From assembly GCA_965248855.1 (NCBI GenBank), contig CBDFKQ010000004.1:310001-374000 (forward strand): DNA of 64,000 nucleotides, in the 5' to 3' direction. How positions within the stretch are numbered: the stretch's first letter is position 1; every line of letters starts with the position of its first letter. Positions 36,229 to 46,346 of this stretch are shown piece by piece. Made by a program: the position numbers and the translations under genes. The notes under the pieces are model-generated. The model saw only the letters and a list, made by a program, of their open reading frames with translations, made no database searches and was not told the origin of the DNA. Origin of the DNA: CBDFKQ01 sp965248855. Its GTDB lineage: Bacteria; Bacteroidota; Bacteroidia; Cytophagales; 172606-1.

Positions 36229-39200
36229 TTAAAATCCTACTTGTAAACCCACCATTAAAGTTCTTGCCTGTGGAAATTGCCCATAATCAATACCTTGAGT
36301 TAGCGGATTGCCGGATCTGGCGCCTATTTCAGGATCATAACCTGTGTATTTGGTAAATGTCAGTAAGTTTTGTGCTGATACATAAACCCTTGCCTTGCTA
36401 AGTGTACCCTTTGTCCACGCTTGTAAAGTTGAATTTGACAAGGTATAACCTAAACTAATGCTTTTTAAACGTAAATATGAGCCGCTTTCTATAAAGCGGT
36501 CTGAAACATGTAAGTTCTGTGCATCACCACTTACCGCCCGTGGTATATTAGTATTCGTGTTGGTTGGAGTCCATGCATTTAATACATCAGTAGAAGCATT
36601 GAATAAACGCAACATTCCCTGACTAATGGATTTTACGCCATTGTATATCTTATTGCCCTGAACACCTTGAAAAAACATACCTGCATCAAAACCTTTATAG
36701 CTTGCCGATAAATTAAAGCCATAGTTAAATTTTGGAATAAAACTTCCTAAATATTTCCGGTCATCAGGAGTTATTTTACCATCACCGTTCAAGTCTTTAT
36801 AACGAATATCTCCGGGCTTGCTGGTAATGATTTCTAATGGACCTTTCGCTATTTCATCTGCGCTTTGAAAAATTCCATCCGTTTGATAGCCATAAAAAGA
36901 TTGAACGGGTTGACCTGCTTCTGTTCTGGTCACATCATCTCCACCTGTAATATCAACATTTGCCCCACGATCAAGAACAGATTTAGGGCTATACAAGTTG
37001 TTAACTACATTTTTAGTGATTCCTAAATTTGCTGATACGTTCCATTTAAAATCTTTAGCAGCTTCGCTAAACCCGGCTAAAAATTCATATCCCCAACTTC
37101 TCATACTTGCTGCATTTCCTTGAGTTGATTGTGAATAACCGGCAGAAGTAGCAGGGTAAATGTCAAGGATAAGATTATCAGTTTGTCTGTTATAATATTC
37201 AGCGGTAAAAGTCAACCTATTTTTAAAAAAGCCGGCATCAATACCAAAGTTTGACATTTTAGTAATTTCCCATGATAAATTTTGATTTCCCAACTTATCA
37301 AAGTAAGATCCCTGAGCTGAGTTTGTATTTCCATAAGTTGCATTAGTATTTGAGTTAATTACTACTTGCCATGGATAATTTACAGGAGGAGTATAACCCA
37401 CTTTCCCCGTACTTGCCCTTAATTTAAGTTCTGAAATAAAAGAAATATCTTTCATAAAGGCTTCTTCGCTAATCCTCCACCCTATACCCAAAGATGGAAA
37501 ATCTCCGAATTTTTTACCAGGAGCCCAAAGAGAAGATCCATCATGTCTGAAGGTAGCACTAAATAAGTATTTAGAGGCAAAATCATAATTAAGCCTTCCG
37601 ATATATGAATATATTGCCGATTCAATTCTTTGCCCCGATAGGGTCTGAGCTGAAAGACCTGGAAGTTCGTTCAAATGTGTTGAAGGTTGATTACCCGTTC
37701 CATTAATATTAACAGATTTACTTGATTGGTATTCGATTGCACCTAATACATTAAAACTATGTTTTCCAAAAGTTTTATCAATCGTTAACTGATTAGTATA
37801 AACCGGTGTAAAATAATCTGTTCTGCTTTCCGAAATATTGGTGATTGGCCTATTATTATAACCTTCATCATAACTTGGATTAAAGATATATTCCCTTTGA
37901 TTTGTATAATCTAAGCCTACATTAAATCTGTACTTCAGCCATTTTGTAATATTTGCATCTAAATATACAGTTCCTAAGAGCCTTGCATTTCTAAGTTGAT
38001 CCAAATCCTGAATTGCAGCCCTAACAGGGTTTTGCGGATTAGTACCATCATCTGCATTAGGCCCCCTATATCCACCGATTAAATTTGGATCATAAACCGG
38101 CATGTATGGGGTCATACGTATCAAATTTTGAATTTGTGTACGTCCTCCCGGACTTTGTTCTTTTTTTTGAAGGCCATAAGACACCAATAATGTTTGACCG
38201 AAAGTAAATATTTTACTTATGGAATGTTCTGAATTTATTCTAAAACTTCCCCTTTCATATCCGGTTCCAAGCATAATACCATCTTGCTTAAAATAACTTG
38301 CCGATGCATAAAATCTTGATTTTTCATTTCCTCCACTTACTGAAACATTAGTTTGGGTAATTAATGCCTTTTTAAACATCTCCTTTTGCCAGTCCGTATT
38401 GGTTTGAGCATAAGTTTGAGTAGCTCCGGGATAGATTGGGTCATTCATATGACTAAACCTGCTTGGCAATTGAGCGTTTGCATTATTTAGCAAGTCTGTG
38501 CCATATTTAAGGTATTGTGCAGTATTAAGCAACTTTAATTGCTTCCAAGCTGATTGTACCCCCGCATAAGAATCTATGTCAACATGTATTTTACCATCCC
38601 TTGAACCTTTTTTTGTGGTAATTAAAATAACTCCTGTTGAGGCTCTTGACCCATATATAGCAGCTGAACTTGCATCTTTTAAAACCTCCAAAGATTCAAT
38701 ATCTTTTGTATTAAAATTATTAAAATCCCCTACTTGAGGTATCCCATCTACTACATAAAAAGGGTTACCGGCATAATTGATAGAATTTATACCCCTAATC
38801 CGTACTAAAGGGGTTTCTCCGGGTGCGCCATTATTAGTTACCATCACACTGGGTACACGGCCTTGCAATGCCTGTTCAACACTTGCAACCGGTAATACAT
38901 TAATATCTTTAGAGGATATACTTGTGATAGCAGCTACAACGGATGCTCTTTTTTGAGTACCATAACCTACTATAACAACATCATCTAATGTTTTAATATC
39001 AGTTTTTAATTGAACATTAATAGATGTTTGAGTACCAATATTTATCTCTTGAGTTGTATAGCCAATAAAAGAAATAATCAAGGTACTGTTTTCAGGGGCA
39101 TTGATAGAAAAGTTACCATCCGAATCAGATGTTGTACCTGACACTGTTCCTTTAATAGCGATATTTACACCCGGCATTGGGTTTCCGGTTTCATCTGTTA

Positions 39201-39633
39201 TCTTACCTTTAATTTCTACGGCAATAAATTTATTGAATTGATTGTCAGATTTAATTTCAGATTTATCGTTATGAATAGTAGTAAGAAGAATTCTGTTACC
39301 ATTTACTTCATAGCTGATATTTAACGGAATTAAAAGTTTGCGTAAAACATCTTCTAAGCGTTCATCAGATGAAACTAATGTAACTTTTCTGGTAGCCTTT
39401 ATTAATTGATGTGTGTACATAAATTTTATTTCGGCTTGTTTCTCCAGTTGTGAAAGAATGGTTTTAATTTGTTGGTTTTCTACTTTTAAAGTGATTTTTT
39501 TATCCAACAATTCTTGAGCATGGGTATCGTTAGCCATGGTAGCAACTGCAAAAACAACTGCGAGTACGGTCTGATATAATGCTATTTTCATAAGTTGGAA
39601 AATAATTTTAACAGAGAGTGGTTTTTTCTTCAT
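36229..39633 (-). CDS. SusC/RagA TonB-linked importer with STN domain
   Basis: This is the outer-membrane barrel that imports the glycan with SusD. The 1134 residues have a signal region (to about 40), then an STN domain (about 43-120, KKITLKVENQQIKTILSQLE), a CarboxypepD-reg-like domain (about 135-210, GNPMPGVNIAIKGTVSGTTS) and the plug with VDDVV-like DDVVIVGYGTQKRASV and NPFYVVDGIP. The barrel ends FPQARTLMVGLQVGF. The STN domain is the part that signals to FecR, matching the FecR/sigma pair just upstream. The start codon sits in a hairpin-rich leader. Confidence 0.95.
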   Translation of the reverse strand: MKKKPLSVKIIFQLMKIALYQTVLAVVFAVATMANDTHAQELLDKKITLKVENQQIKTILSQLEKQAEIKFMYTHQLIKATRKVTLVSSDERLEDVLRKLLIPLNISYEVNGNRILLTTIHNDKSEIKSDNQFNKFIAVEIKGKITDETGNPMPGVNIAIKGTVSGTTSDSDGNFSINAPENSTLIISFIGYTTQEINIGTQTSINVQLKTDIKTLDDVVIVGYGTQKRASVVAAITSISSKDINVLPVASVEQALQGRVPSVMVTNNGAPGETPLVRIRGINSINYAGNPFYVVDGIPQVGDFNNFNTKDIESLEVLKDASSAAIYGSRASTGVILITTKKGSRDGKIHVDIDSYAGVQSAWKQLKLLNTAQYLKYGTDLLNNANAQLPSRFSHMNDPIYPGATQTYAQTNTDWQKEMFKKALITQTNVSVSGGNEKSRFYASASYFKQDGIMLGTGYERGSFRINSEHSISKIFTFGQTLLVSYGLQKKEQSPGGRTQIQNLIRMTPYMPVYDPNLIGGYRGPNADDGTNPQNPVRAAIQDLDQLRNARLLGTVYLDANITKWLKYRFNVGLDYTNQREYIFNPSYDEGYNNRPITNISESRTDYFTPVYTNQLTIDKTFGKHSFNVLGAIEYQSSKSVNINGTGNQPSTHLNELPGLSAQTLSGQRIESAIYSYIGRLNYDFASKYLFSATFRHDGSSLWAPGKKFGDFPSLGIGWRISEEAFMKDISFISELKLRASTGKVGYTPPVNYPWQVVINSNTNATYGNTNSAQGSYFDKLGNQNLSWEITKMSNFGIDAGFFKNRLTFTAEYYNRQTDNLILDIYPATSAGYSQSTQGNAASMRSWGYEFLAGFSEAAKDFKWNVSANLGITKNVVNNLYSPKSVLDRGANVDITGGDDVTRTEAGQPVQSFYGYQTDGIFQSADEIAKGPLEIITSKPGDIRYKDLNGDGKITPDDRKYLGSFIPKFNYGFNLSASYKGFDAGMFFQGVQGNKIYNGVKSISQGMLRLFNASTDVLNAWTPTNTNTNIPRAVSGDAQNLHVSDRFIESGSYLRLKSISLGYTLSNSTLQAWTKGTLSKARVYVSAQNLLTFTKYTGYDPEIGARSGNPLTQGIDYGQFPQARTLMVGLQVGF

Positions 39634-39685
39634 AAATTGAAAAGTTTTTGTTCGGTTTAAATAATATAGTTATGGACAAAAAATT

Positions 39686-39719
39686 CCCTATAGCATTGAG
39701 TGATGCACTTTTTATAGGG
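39686..39719 (-). promoter_or_regulatory. Hairpin in the SusC leader
   Basis: CCCTATA (39686-39692) pairs with TATAGGG (39713-39719) around a segment that itself contains GCAT/ATGC. It lies 53 bp upstream of the SusC start (minus strand). It may be a leader structure, or the terminator of fecR with the following TTTTTT in minus-strand RNA. Confidence 0.5.
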
Positions 39720-39731
39720 TAAACTAAGCTT

Positions 39732-39766
39732 GTAGCAGGTGCTCGAACACCTGCTACTTTTTTTTA
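39732..39766. terminator. GC-rich hairpin after fecR
   Basis: GTAGCAGGTG and CACCTGCTAC are exact complements with a 6-nt loop, followed by eight T on the + strand. For the minus-strand fecR transcript the T-tract is on the wrong side, so its direction of action is unclear. Confidence 0.6.
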
Positions 39767-39819
39767 TGATTTTTTTTAATCATAGGCAATTAAAATTGGT
39801 TTAGTGAAAAAAATCTTTA

Positions 39820-40854
39820 TTATTTAGAATTATTGCAGCCATCACTTTTAATTTGAACTTCCGTTCCATTTATTTCGTAAGTAGCTCCTAAGATTTTACA
39901 CAGCATTTCAAGTTTTTCATAGAAAGATTCATTGTAAAATGAGGCCGTTACAGTACATTTTTTAAGTAAGACGGCATCGTATTTTATTTTAATTCCATAA
40001 GTTTTGTTAAAGGTTTCAAATACCTCATCTACCGGCCTTTCTTCAAAGATCATTTTTTGATTAAGAAGGGCAACAGGCTTTTCAACCAATTCTTTTTTAA
40101 ATATTTTTTCAGAAGTAATAAAAACAGCTTGTTGGTTTGGGGTAAGGATTAGGCTTTTGGAGGTTGATTTTTGATTTTGCTTTTCATTTTCTAATTCACT
40201 CACCTTTACTTTACCGGTTTTAACAGATACCGTTATATTATCTTGTGATGAAAAAGCCTTAATTGTAAAACTCGTTCCCAACACAGTAGTTGAAATATGG
40301 CGGGCATAAACTATAAACGGTTTTTTAGGATTTTTTATAACATTAAAAAAAGCTTCGCCTTCTAATGATACTTCGCGTATGGTTTTTAAGAAATTATTTG
40401 AATATTTAATTCGGCTTTTGGGTTGAAGGTGCACCTTACTGCCATCAGGCAAAATAATTATTTGGATTGTGGCTGTAGTGTTTGTGAAGTCAGTTTTTAT
40501 AATATCAGAATTTGCATTTTTATTCTTGGCAAATACATTTTTATCGATTTTAAAATTATAAAAGTAAAGTCCTATAGAAATAAAAAAGATTATACTGGCT
40601 GCTGCACCCATCCAAACAAATCTTTTCAAAACATGCGAACGTGAATTGTTCTTATTGTTTATAGCCGGATTTTCTTTTAAATTTTTCCAAATTCTTGCCT
40701 CAATATCTTTTTTTTCAATATCTCCAACCTCGGTAAACTTTTCACTGTCAAGCGCGGCATACCATATCTCTACTTCTGTTATTTCTTCGGGGCTGCAATT
40801 ACCCGATAAATACTTTTTAAGAAGAGATTGGATTTTTGAGTCAGTATTTTTCAC
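39820..40854 (-). CDS. FecR-family anti-sigma factor
   Basis: This is a membrane-spanning anti-sigma regulator. The N-terminal cytoplasmic part (1-88) has the LLKKYLSGNCSPEEITEVEIWY segment (quoted in part: SGNCSPEEITEVEIWY) that holds the sigma factor. One membrane segment follows (about 83-102, AASIIFFISIGLYFYN). The periplasmic FecR domain has LPDGSKVHLQPKSRIKY, VSLEGEAFFNVIKNPKKPF and TVLGTSFTIKAF. The C-terminal DUF4974-like part (about 265-340) contacts the STN domain of SusC. It lies between the sigma factor and SusC, in the usual order. Import of ligand by SusC would release the sigma factor. Confidence 0.93.
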   Translation of the reverse strand: MKNTDSKIQSLLKKYLSGNCSPEEITEVEIWYAALDSEKFTEVGDIEKKDIEARIWKNLKENPAINNKNNSRSHVLKRFVWMGAAASIIFFISIGLYFYNFKIDKNVFAKNKNANSDIIKTDFTNTTATIQIIILPDGSKVHLQPKSRIKYSNNFLKTIREVSLEGEAFFNVIKNPKKPFIVYARHISTTVLGTSFTIKAFSSQDNITVSVKTGKVKVSELENEKQNQKSTSKSLILTPNQQAVFITSEKIFKKELVEKPVALLNQKMIFEERPVDEVFETFNKTYGIKIKYDAVLLKKCTVTASFYNESFYEKLEMLCKILGATYEINGTEVQIKSDGCNNSK

Positions 40855-41007
40855 GTTTTTCTATGGTTGGTTTATATAGAAGATAGGCGAAAAGTACTTT
40901 ACCCTAAAAAGTTTTATAAAATCTTTTAATATTTATATGTTTGAGATGGATATTTATAAAAGATTCTTTTAAATGTTATATTTAAGGTAGGGCATCTGTT
41001 ATTAATT

Positions 41008-41604
41008 TTAATAGCCGAATACTAAAATGAGGATTGAAATTATAAAATCTTTAAGCAGGGTTTTAAGTACTTTAAGCGATTTTGTTAAATGATATTCCAC
41101 CGCTTTATCGGAAAGCTTAAGTTTTTTGGCAATTTCATGAACAGATAAGTTTTCAAAACGACTCATATGAAAAACTTTTCGAGTTTTATCGGGAAGCGTA
41201 TCCAAACCTTTATTTATAGCAATGTTTATATCATTCACAGCCATTGCTTCCTCAACTCCTGAATTTTCGAATTCAATTTTATTTCTAACAGATTCAAGGT
41301 ATTTATTTTCTAAGGATTGAGAAGAGTAAAACGCAAAAATCGAATATTTAATAGAAGAAAATAGATAGTTTTCGAGTTGAAGTATTTCCAAATATTCCCT
41401 TTTCTTCCATAAATTTAAAAATAATTCCTGCACAAGCTCTTCGGCAGTCTCTTTAGATTTAGTTTTTCTGTAGGCTACTAAAAAAATCTTATACCAATAC
41501 GTTTTATAAATATACTCAAAAGCGCCCTGATCTCCAGTTCTTAGTAAATCTGTAACTTCTTGTAATTTATTATCTGTTGTGGTGGGAACGTTTTTTTCAA
41601 TCAT
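41008..41604 (-). CDS. ECF RNA polymerase sigma-70 factor
   Basis: This is an extracytoplasmic-function sigma factor of 198 residues that likely drives the PUL. Region 2 is at about 25-95 (YIYKTYWYKIFLVAYRKTKS, AEELVQELFLNLWKKRE). Region 4 is at about 125-180 (LPDKTRKVFHMSRFENLSVH, EIAKKLKLSDKAVEYHLTKS). A hydrophobic tail (DFIISILILVFGY) is present at the C-terminus. It stands 153 bp upstream of fecR on the same strand. The set of sigma, FecR and STN-SusC is the standard Bacteroidota trans-envelope switch. Target promoters were not identified. Confidence 0.94.
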   Translation of the reverse strand: MIEKNVPTTTDNKLQEVTDLLRTGDQGAFEYIYKTYWYKIFLVAYRKTKSKETAEELVQELFLNLWKKREYLEILQLENYLFSSIKYSIFAFYSSQSLENKYLESVRNKIEFENSGVEEAMAVNDINIAINKGLDTLPDKTRKVFHMSRFENLSVHEIAKKLKLSDKAVEYHLTKSLKVLKTLLKDFIISILILVFGY

Positions 41605-41632
41605 TAAATTGATTTAATTATACCCGTAATAT

Positions 41633-41640
41633 CAAAATTA
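41633..41640 (-). promoter_or_regulatory. Candidate -7 box before the sigma factor
   Basis: On the minus strand this reads TAATTTTG, which fits TAnnTTTG and lies about 29 bp before the start codon. It would give a short leader. No -33 element is clear. Confidence 0.3.
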
Positions 41641-41849
41641 TTATAAAATAAAGTATTTTTATACTAATTTAATAATTTCTGTAATATTACAGAAATTATT
41701 TTGCAATAATGTTTTCTTGCACAACCTTTATCATTTATCTTTTTGAATAAAAGCACGTTTCGGTCAGGATATTAGGGTATTGTTTATATATAACTCAATG
41801 ATAGATCAACTAATTTCAAGATTTTTATAAGGATGGATTCGTTTTTTAA

Positions 41850-42389
41850 TTATTTTTTGTTTTCAAAAGGTTTTTGCCCAACCCAATTCCCCGAAGGATT
41901 ATAATTACAAACCCAAATTTCCTGATTGCCACATTTAGCCATTCCACATCCAACTTCTTTTGTTGTACTCCACATTAATTGAGTAAAATGACCGCATTTC
42001 CACCAATCAAGTTTACACTCCATTTTATCAAAATCATAGTATTGTTTTTCATCGGCCCATGCATCAGTAACCATTTTAGGGGTAGATTGTAAACCTGAGG
42101 ACCAGTAAATATTTTCACCAAATTTATTATTTGGTCGGTGCTCCATTTTACATCCTTTTTTTGCAAGTTCATCTGCCCAATTTTGGGAAACATTGGCTAA
42201 TTCATTAGACCAGATTAAATTTTGTAAACCATATTGGGATCGCCAAAAATTATGTCTTTCAATCATTCCTTTCATTTTTTCCGGCTCTTTATCATCAAAG
42301 TTATCTTTGTCGATAAAAGGAAAAATCCATGAAGAATTAACAATTAAAATAATTAGGAAGAAAATAAAATGATATATAGCCCTTTTCAT
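41850..42389 (-). CDS. CAP/SCP-domain secreted protein
   Basis: This is an exported protein of the CAP (SCP/PR-1/Ag5) superfamily, an alpha-beta-alpha sandwich that binds lipids or sterols in other groups. It has 179 residues: a signal peptide at about 1-20, then the CAP domain at about 38-170. The hallmarks are IERHNFWRSQYGLQNLIWSN, ELANVSQNWADELAKKGC, FGENIYWSSG, the CAP1 motif GHFTQLMWSTTKEVGC and the CAP2 motif WVCNYNPSGNWVGQ. Six cysteines suggest disulfides. It lies alone between the sigma factor and smc. The function in bacteria of this type is unknown. Confidence 0.88.
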   Translation of the reverse strand: MKRAIYHFIFFLIILIVNSSWIFPFIDKDNFDDKEPEKMKGMIERHNFWRSQYGLQNLIWSNELANVSQNWADELAKKGCKMEHRPNNKFGENIYWSSGLQSTPKMVTDAWADEKQYYDFDKMECKLDWWKCGHFTQLMWSTTKEVGCGMAKCGNQEIWVCNYNPSGNWVGQKPFENKK

Positions 42390-42504
42390 ATTAAAATAAT
42401 TATTTAAAATTTTTAAAAAAAATTATTCCGGTAAATTTAAAGCAAGTTATTAATAAGTGTATTTAAAATTTCAACACTTAACATTACAGTATAAATATAC
42501 TGCA

Positions 42505-42536
42505 TTGCCGAGTTGGTTAAATTAAATTAACTTTGT
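42505..42536 (+). promoter_or_regulatory. Probable promoter of smc
   Basis: TTG at 42506-42508 and TAACTTTG at 42529-42536 are spaced by 20 bp, as in the Bacteroidota TTG/TAnnTTTG promoter. The leader to the smc start is about 95 bp. Confidence 0.52.
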
Positions 42537-42634
42537 AAGTTTTAAAAAAAAAATAATTTTTATAAAAAATATTTTAAAAATTAAATAATAATATTTATTA
42601 TAAAAAGAAGATGCGTTTTAGGAAAATATAATAA

Positions 42635-45600
42635 ATGCAGTTAAGCAAATTAGAAATAAAAGGGTTTAAAAGTTTTGGTGAAAAAGTAATCATTAACTTC
42701 GATGCAGGCATTACCGGCATTGTAGGGCCAAATGGTTGTGGCAAATCAAATGTAGTTGATGCAATCAGATGGGTTTTAGGTGAGCAAAGCACAAAAGCTT
42801 TGCGTAGCGACAAGATGGAAAACGTTATTTTTAACGGCACTAAAAATCGCAAAGCACAACAATTAGCAGAAGTTTCTTTAACATTCAACAACACAAAAAA
42901 CCTTTTACCAACCGAATATTCTCAAGTTACTATCACTCGCAGGTATTATAGAAGCGGAGAAAGTGAATATTTATTAAATAATGTTACCTGCAGGTTAAAA
43001 GATATTAATAATCTTTTTTTAGATACCGGTATTGGTTCGGATACATATGCTATCATTGAATTAAAAATGGTAGATAATATTTTAAACGATAAAGATCATT
43101 CAAGGAGAGAATTATTTGAAGAAGCTGCGGGGATTTCCAAATTTAAAATCAGAAAAAAAGAAACGCTTAGAAAACTGGACGATACAGATCAAAACCTTGA
43201 AAGGGTTGAAGATTTACTATTTGAAATTTCAAAAAATTTAAAATCGTTAGAGAAACAAGCCAAACAAACCCAAAATTATTTTATTCTTAAAGAAGAATAC
43301 AAATTATATAGTGTTGCACTCGCCCGAAAAACTATAAATAGACAAAGAGAAACAGTTGAAAGATTAAAAGCACAAATTTTAACTGAACAAGAACGAAAAG
43401 CATTATTTCACACTCAAATTGCTGAAAGAGATGCTTTGATAGAAAAGGAAAAAACTGCTTTGCTCGGAAAGGAAAAAACACTTGCTTCAAGGCAAAAGGC
43501 ATTGAACGACCATGTTGGTAAAATAAGGCAGTATGAAAATGAAAAAAACATCAAAAATGAAAGATTAAGATTTTTAAATGACAAAATAAAAGCACTGAAT
43601 GAGCAGATTGAGCTTGATAAAAATAATAATGAATTATTGGAAAGAGATATTGAAAGATTAGAAAGCGATAAAGTAAATGCCGAATTCGAAGCGGAAGCAT
43701 TTTCAATAACAATACAACAAATACAAGACGATTATGCCTTACAAAAACAATTAGTAAACGATATACAAAATGAATTAAATGAGGCCAATAAAAGCTTTCG
43801 CGAAAACCAAGATGAAGCTTATCAAATAAGAAAACAATTAGATATTAAGCAAACTCAGTTGGATGCCTTCAGACAGGAACTTCAAAGAAATGAAGACAGT
43901 GAAAATATACAAACCTTTGATATTGAAGACCTGAGTGAAAGATTGTATGATTTACAAGAAAAAGTTTCGGAGGCTGAGCTAAGGTTGGAAGAAGACGAGA
44001 AAATATTTATCAATATTAAAAAAGAACTTGATGAATTAAATACAGATATTGAAAACTTACGTAAACAAATCGCAGATTCAAATAGAAATATTGATGCTAA
44101 GCAGAATGAATATAACCTCACAAAATCATTAGTAGATAATTTGGAAGGTTTTCCTGAAGCTATTAAATTTTTAAAGCAACATGATAAAGAAATAAAAAAC
44201 GTTCCTCTTTTGTCTGACATCCTATCATGTAAAGATGATTACAGAATCACAATTGAAAACTATCTGGAAAATTTTATGAATTATTTTGTGGTTCAAACAC
44301 AAAATCAAGCCTTACAGGCTGTTAATTTATTAAGTGATTCAGCAAAAGGTAAGGCAAACTTTTTTATCCTTGATAATTTTGAAAATTTTAAACCTCAAAT
44401 TACAAATTCGAATGCTTTTCTAAAAGTAATTGATGCCATCGAATTTGATAAACAATATGAATCTCTTTTAAATTATTTACTTGAGAATGTTTTTATTGTT
44501 AAAAATGAAAGAGATGTTCCGGAACAAGATGAAAATACATATTTATCTGAAAGCGGAAAAATAATTAAAAGGCTATATAGCATTTCCGGTGGTTCAATAG
44601 GTTTATTTGAAGGCAAAAGAATAGGCAGGGTAAAAAATATTGATAAACTTTCGGAAGAAATTAAAACTTCAAGTGCTCTATTTAATCAGTTTAACCTTCA
44701 GTTGATTGAAAAACAAAAATCAAAAACCGATTTACTCCAAAAAATAGATCTTCTAGAAAGAAACAAAAATGCATCCCAACAAAATCTGCACACAGTAAAG
44801 CAAGAATATGTTTCAGTAAGAACAAGGCAGGATCAGTTAAAGGAAATGATAACTGTTCAAATAGTTAGAAAAGATGATATTCAATCTAAAATTATTCACT
44901 TGGATAATAATATACATTTTTTAAAACCTGATGCCGACGAAAGAGAATTAGAATTAAAAGAACAAGAAGAAAAAATTTATCAACAGAACCTTAATCTTAA
45001 AACTCAGAATGAAATTTTAGAAACGAAGTCAAATGATTTCAATCAGAGAAATATTCTTTTTTATCAAATTAAAAATAAAGTAAGTACATTAAATCAGGAA
45101 ATAAATTTTAAAAAACAAAATACTGATGCTGTTTTAAAACGATTAAATAAAAATATTAATGATTTACAATCGACTGAAGATGATTTAAAACGGTTATTAG
45201 AAAGCAATGAAATTCAAGAGGATCAACTTATTAATCTTTATACAGAAAAAGAAGCTATTACAACAGGAGTGACTGAAGCTGAAACTGATTATTATAAAAC
45301 CAGAGGTGAAGTTGATAAGTGGGAAAAAGATTTAAGGGAAATACAAAGAACACGTGAAAGTTCAGATTCATTATTAATGGAATTGCAAAACAAACAAAAT
45401 GAAGCAAAACTTCAATTAATGTCTGTTCAGGAGCGTCTTTCTGTTGAATTTGAGGTAAATGTTGACCAACTGCAATTAATAGCTGATGAAAAGGAAGAAA
45501 AAATAGGAAATCTTAACGAAGAAGAAATTCGAGAAAAAGCTTATTCCATAAAAAGCAACATGGATAAAATCGGACCTATAAATCCTTTGGCCTTAGAAGC

Positions 45601-46180
45601 TTATGAAGAAATGAAAGAGCGTTCTGATTTTATTAATACTCAGAAACAGGATTTAATCGAAGCAAAAAATTCTTTATTAAATACGATTTCAGAAATTGAA
45701 TTAGTTGCCTGCGAAACTTTTACGGCAGCTTTTGGAAAAATTCGGGAAAATTTTATTAAAGTTTTCAGGTCTTTATTTTCGGATGAAGACAGTTGTGATT
45801 TAAAATTAACCGACGAAAAAAATCCTTTAGAATCAACAATTGAAATTATAGCCAAGCCACGAGGCAAACGACCTCTTACAATTAATCAACTGTCGGGAGG
45901 AGAAAAAACTTTGACTGCAATTTCTTTATTATTTGCTATTTATCTTATCAAACCTGCTCCATTTTGTATTTTTGATGAAGTTGATGCACCTCTGGATGAT
46001 GCAAACATCGATAAATTTAATAATATCATCAAAAAATTCTCGGAAGAATCGCAATTCATTATTGTAACACACAATAAACGAACCATGGCATCTGTTGATA
46101 CCATTTACGGCGTTTCTATGATGCTTCAGGATTACGGAGTTTCGCGAGTTGTACCTGTGGATTTAAGAGAATTAGCTTGA
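42635..46180 (+). CDS. smc: Chromosome segregation protein SMC
   Basis: This is the condensin ATPase that shapes the chromosome. The 1181-residue length is normal. The N-terminal head has Walker A GPNGCGKSNVVDAIRW (about 32-40). Long coiled coils flank a hinge at about 500-650 (FPEAIKFLKQ, YFVVQTQNQAL). The C-terminal head has the signature LSGGEKTLTAISLLFAIYL (about 1087) and Walker B FCIFDEVDAPLDDAN (about 1112). The D-loop is complete. The gene has its own promoter. Partner genes scpA and scpB are not in this window. Reverse-strand open frames inside it (for example 43882-44220) are shadows. Confidence 0.96.
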   Translation: MQLSKLEIKGFKSFGEKVIINFDAGITGIVGPNGCGKSNVVDAIRWVLGEQSTKALRSDKMENVIFNGTKNRKAQQLAEVSLTFNNTKNLLPTEYSQVTITRRYYRSGESEYLLNNVTCRLKDINNLFLDTGIGSDTYAIIELKMVDNILNDKDHSRRELFEEAAGISKFKIRKKETLRKLDDTDQNLERVEDLLFEISKNLKSLEKQAKQTQNYFILKEEYKLYSVALARKTINRQRETVERLKAQILTEQERKALFHTQIAERDALIEKEKTALLGKEKTLASRQKALNDHVGKIRQYENEKNIKNERLRFLNDKIKALNEQIELDKNNNELLERDIERLESDKVNAEFEAEAFSITIQQIQDDYALQKQLVNDIQNELNEANKSFRENQDEAYQIRKQLDIKQTQLDAFRQELQRNEDSENIQTFDIEDLSERLYDLQEKVSEAELRLEEDEKIFINIKKELDELNTDIENLRKQIADSNRNIDAKQNEYNLTKSLVDNLEGFPEAIKFLKQHDKEIKNVPLLSDILSCKDDYRITIENYLENFMNYFVVQTQNQALQAVNLLSDSAKGKANFFILDNFENFKPQITNSNAFLKVIDAIEFDKQYESLLNYLLENVFIVKNERDVPEQDENTYLSESGKIIKRLYSISGGSIGLFEGKRIGRVKNIDKLSEEIKTSSALFNQFNLQLIEKQKSKTDLLQKIDLLERNKNASQQNLHTVKQEYVSVRTRQDQLKEMITVQIVRKDDIQSKIIHLDNNIHFLKPDADERELELKEQEEKIYQQNLNLKTQNEILETKSNDFNQRNILFYQIKNKVSTLNQEINFKKQNTDAVLKRLNKNINDLQSTEDDLKRLLESNEIQEDQLINLYTEKEAITTGVTEAETDYYKTRGEVDKWEKDLREIQRTRESSDSLLMELQNKQNEAKLQLMSVQERLSVEFEVNVDQLQLIADEKEEKIGNLNEEEIREKAYSIKSNMDKIGPINPLALEAYEEMKERSDFINTQKQDLIEAKNSLLNTISEIELVACETFTAAFGKIRENFIKVFRSLFSDEDSCDLKLTDEKNPLESTIEIIAKPRGKRPLTINQLSGGEKTLTAISLLFAIYLIKPAPFCIFDEVDAPLDDANIDKFNNIIKKFSEESQFIIVTHNKRTMASVDTIYGVSMMLQDYGVSRVVPVDLRELA

Positions 46181-46346
46181 TATGTTTCTTATAATGCATC
46201 AGGCAAACTAATTAATTTTCGTCCGGCCATTCCGGAGTTGCATCTTTTGAGAGAGTTTCTTAACCATCCATAATTTTTTTACAGCTGTCGTATAAGTAAA
46301 GAAAATAGAATCACTATTTCGGATTTAGAAATTCAGGAATCATCTC

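Noticed and set aside
43882..44220. Reverse-strand frame of 112 residues inside smc
   Set aside because: It lies wholly within the smc coding region, is Ser- and Phe-rich from antisense coiled-coil codons, and has no domain features.
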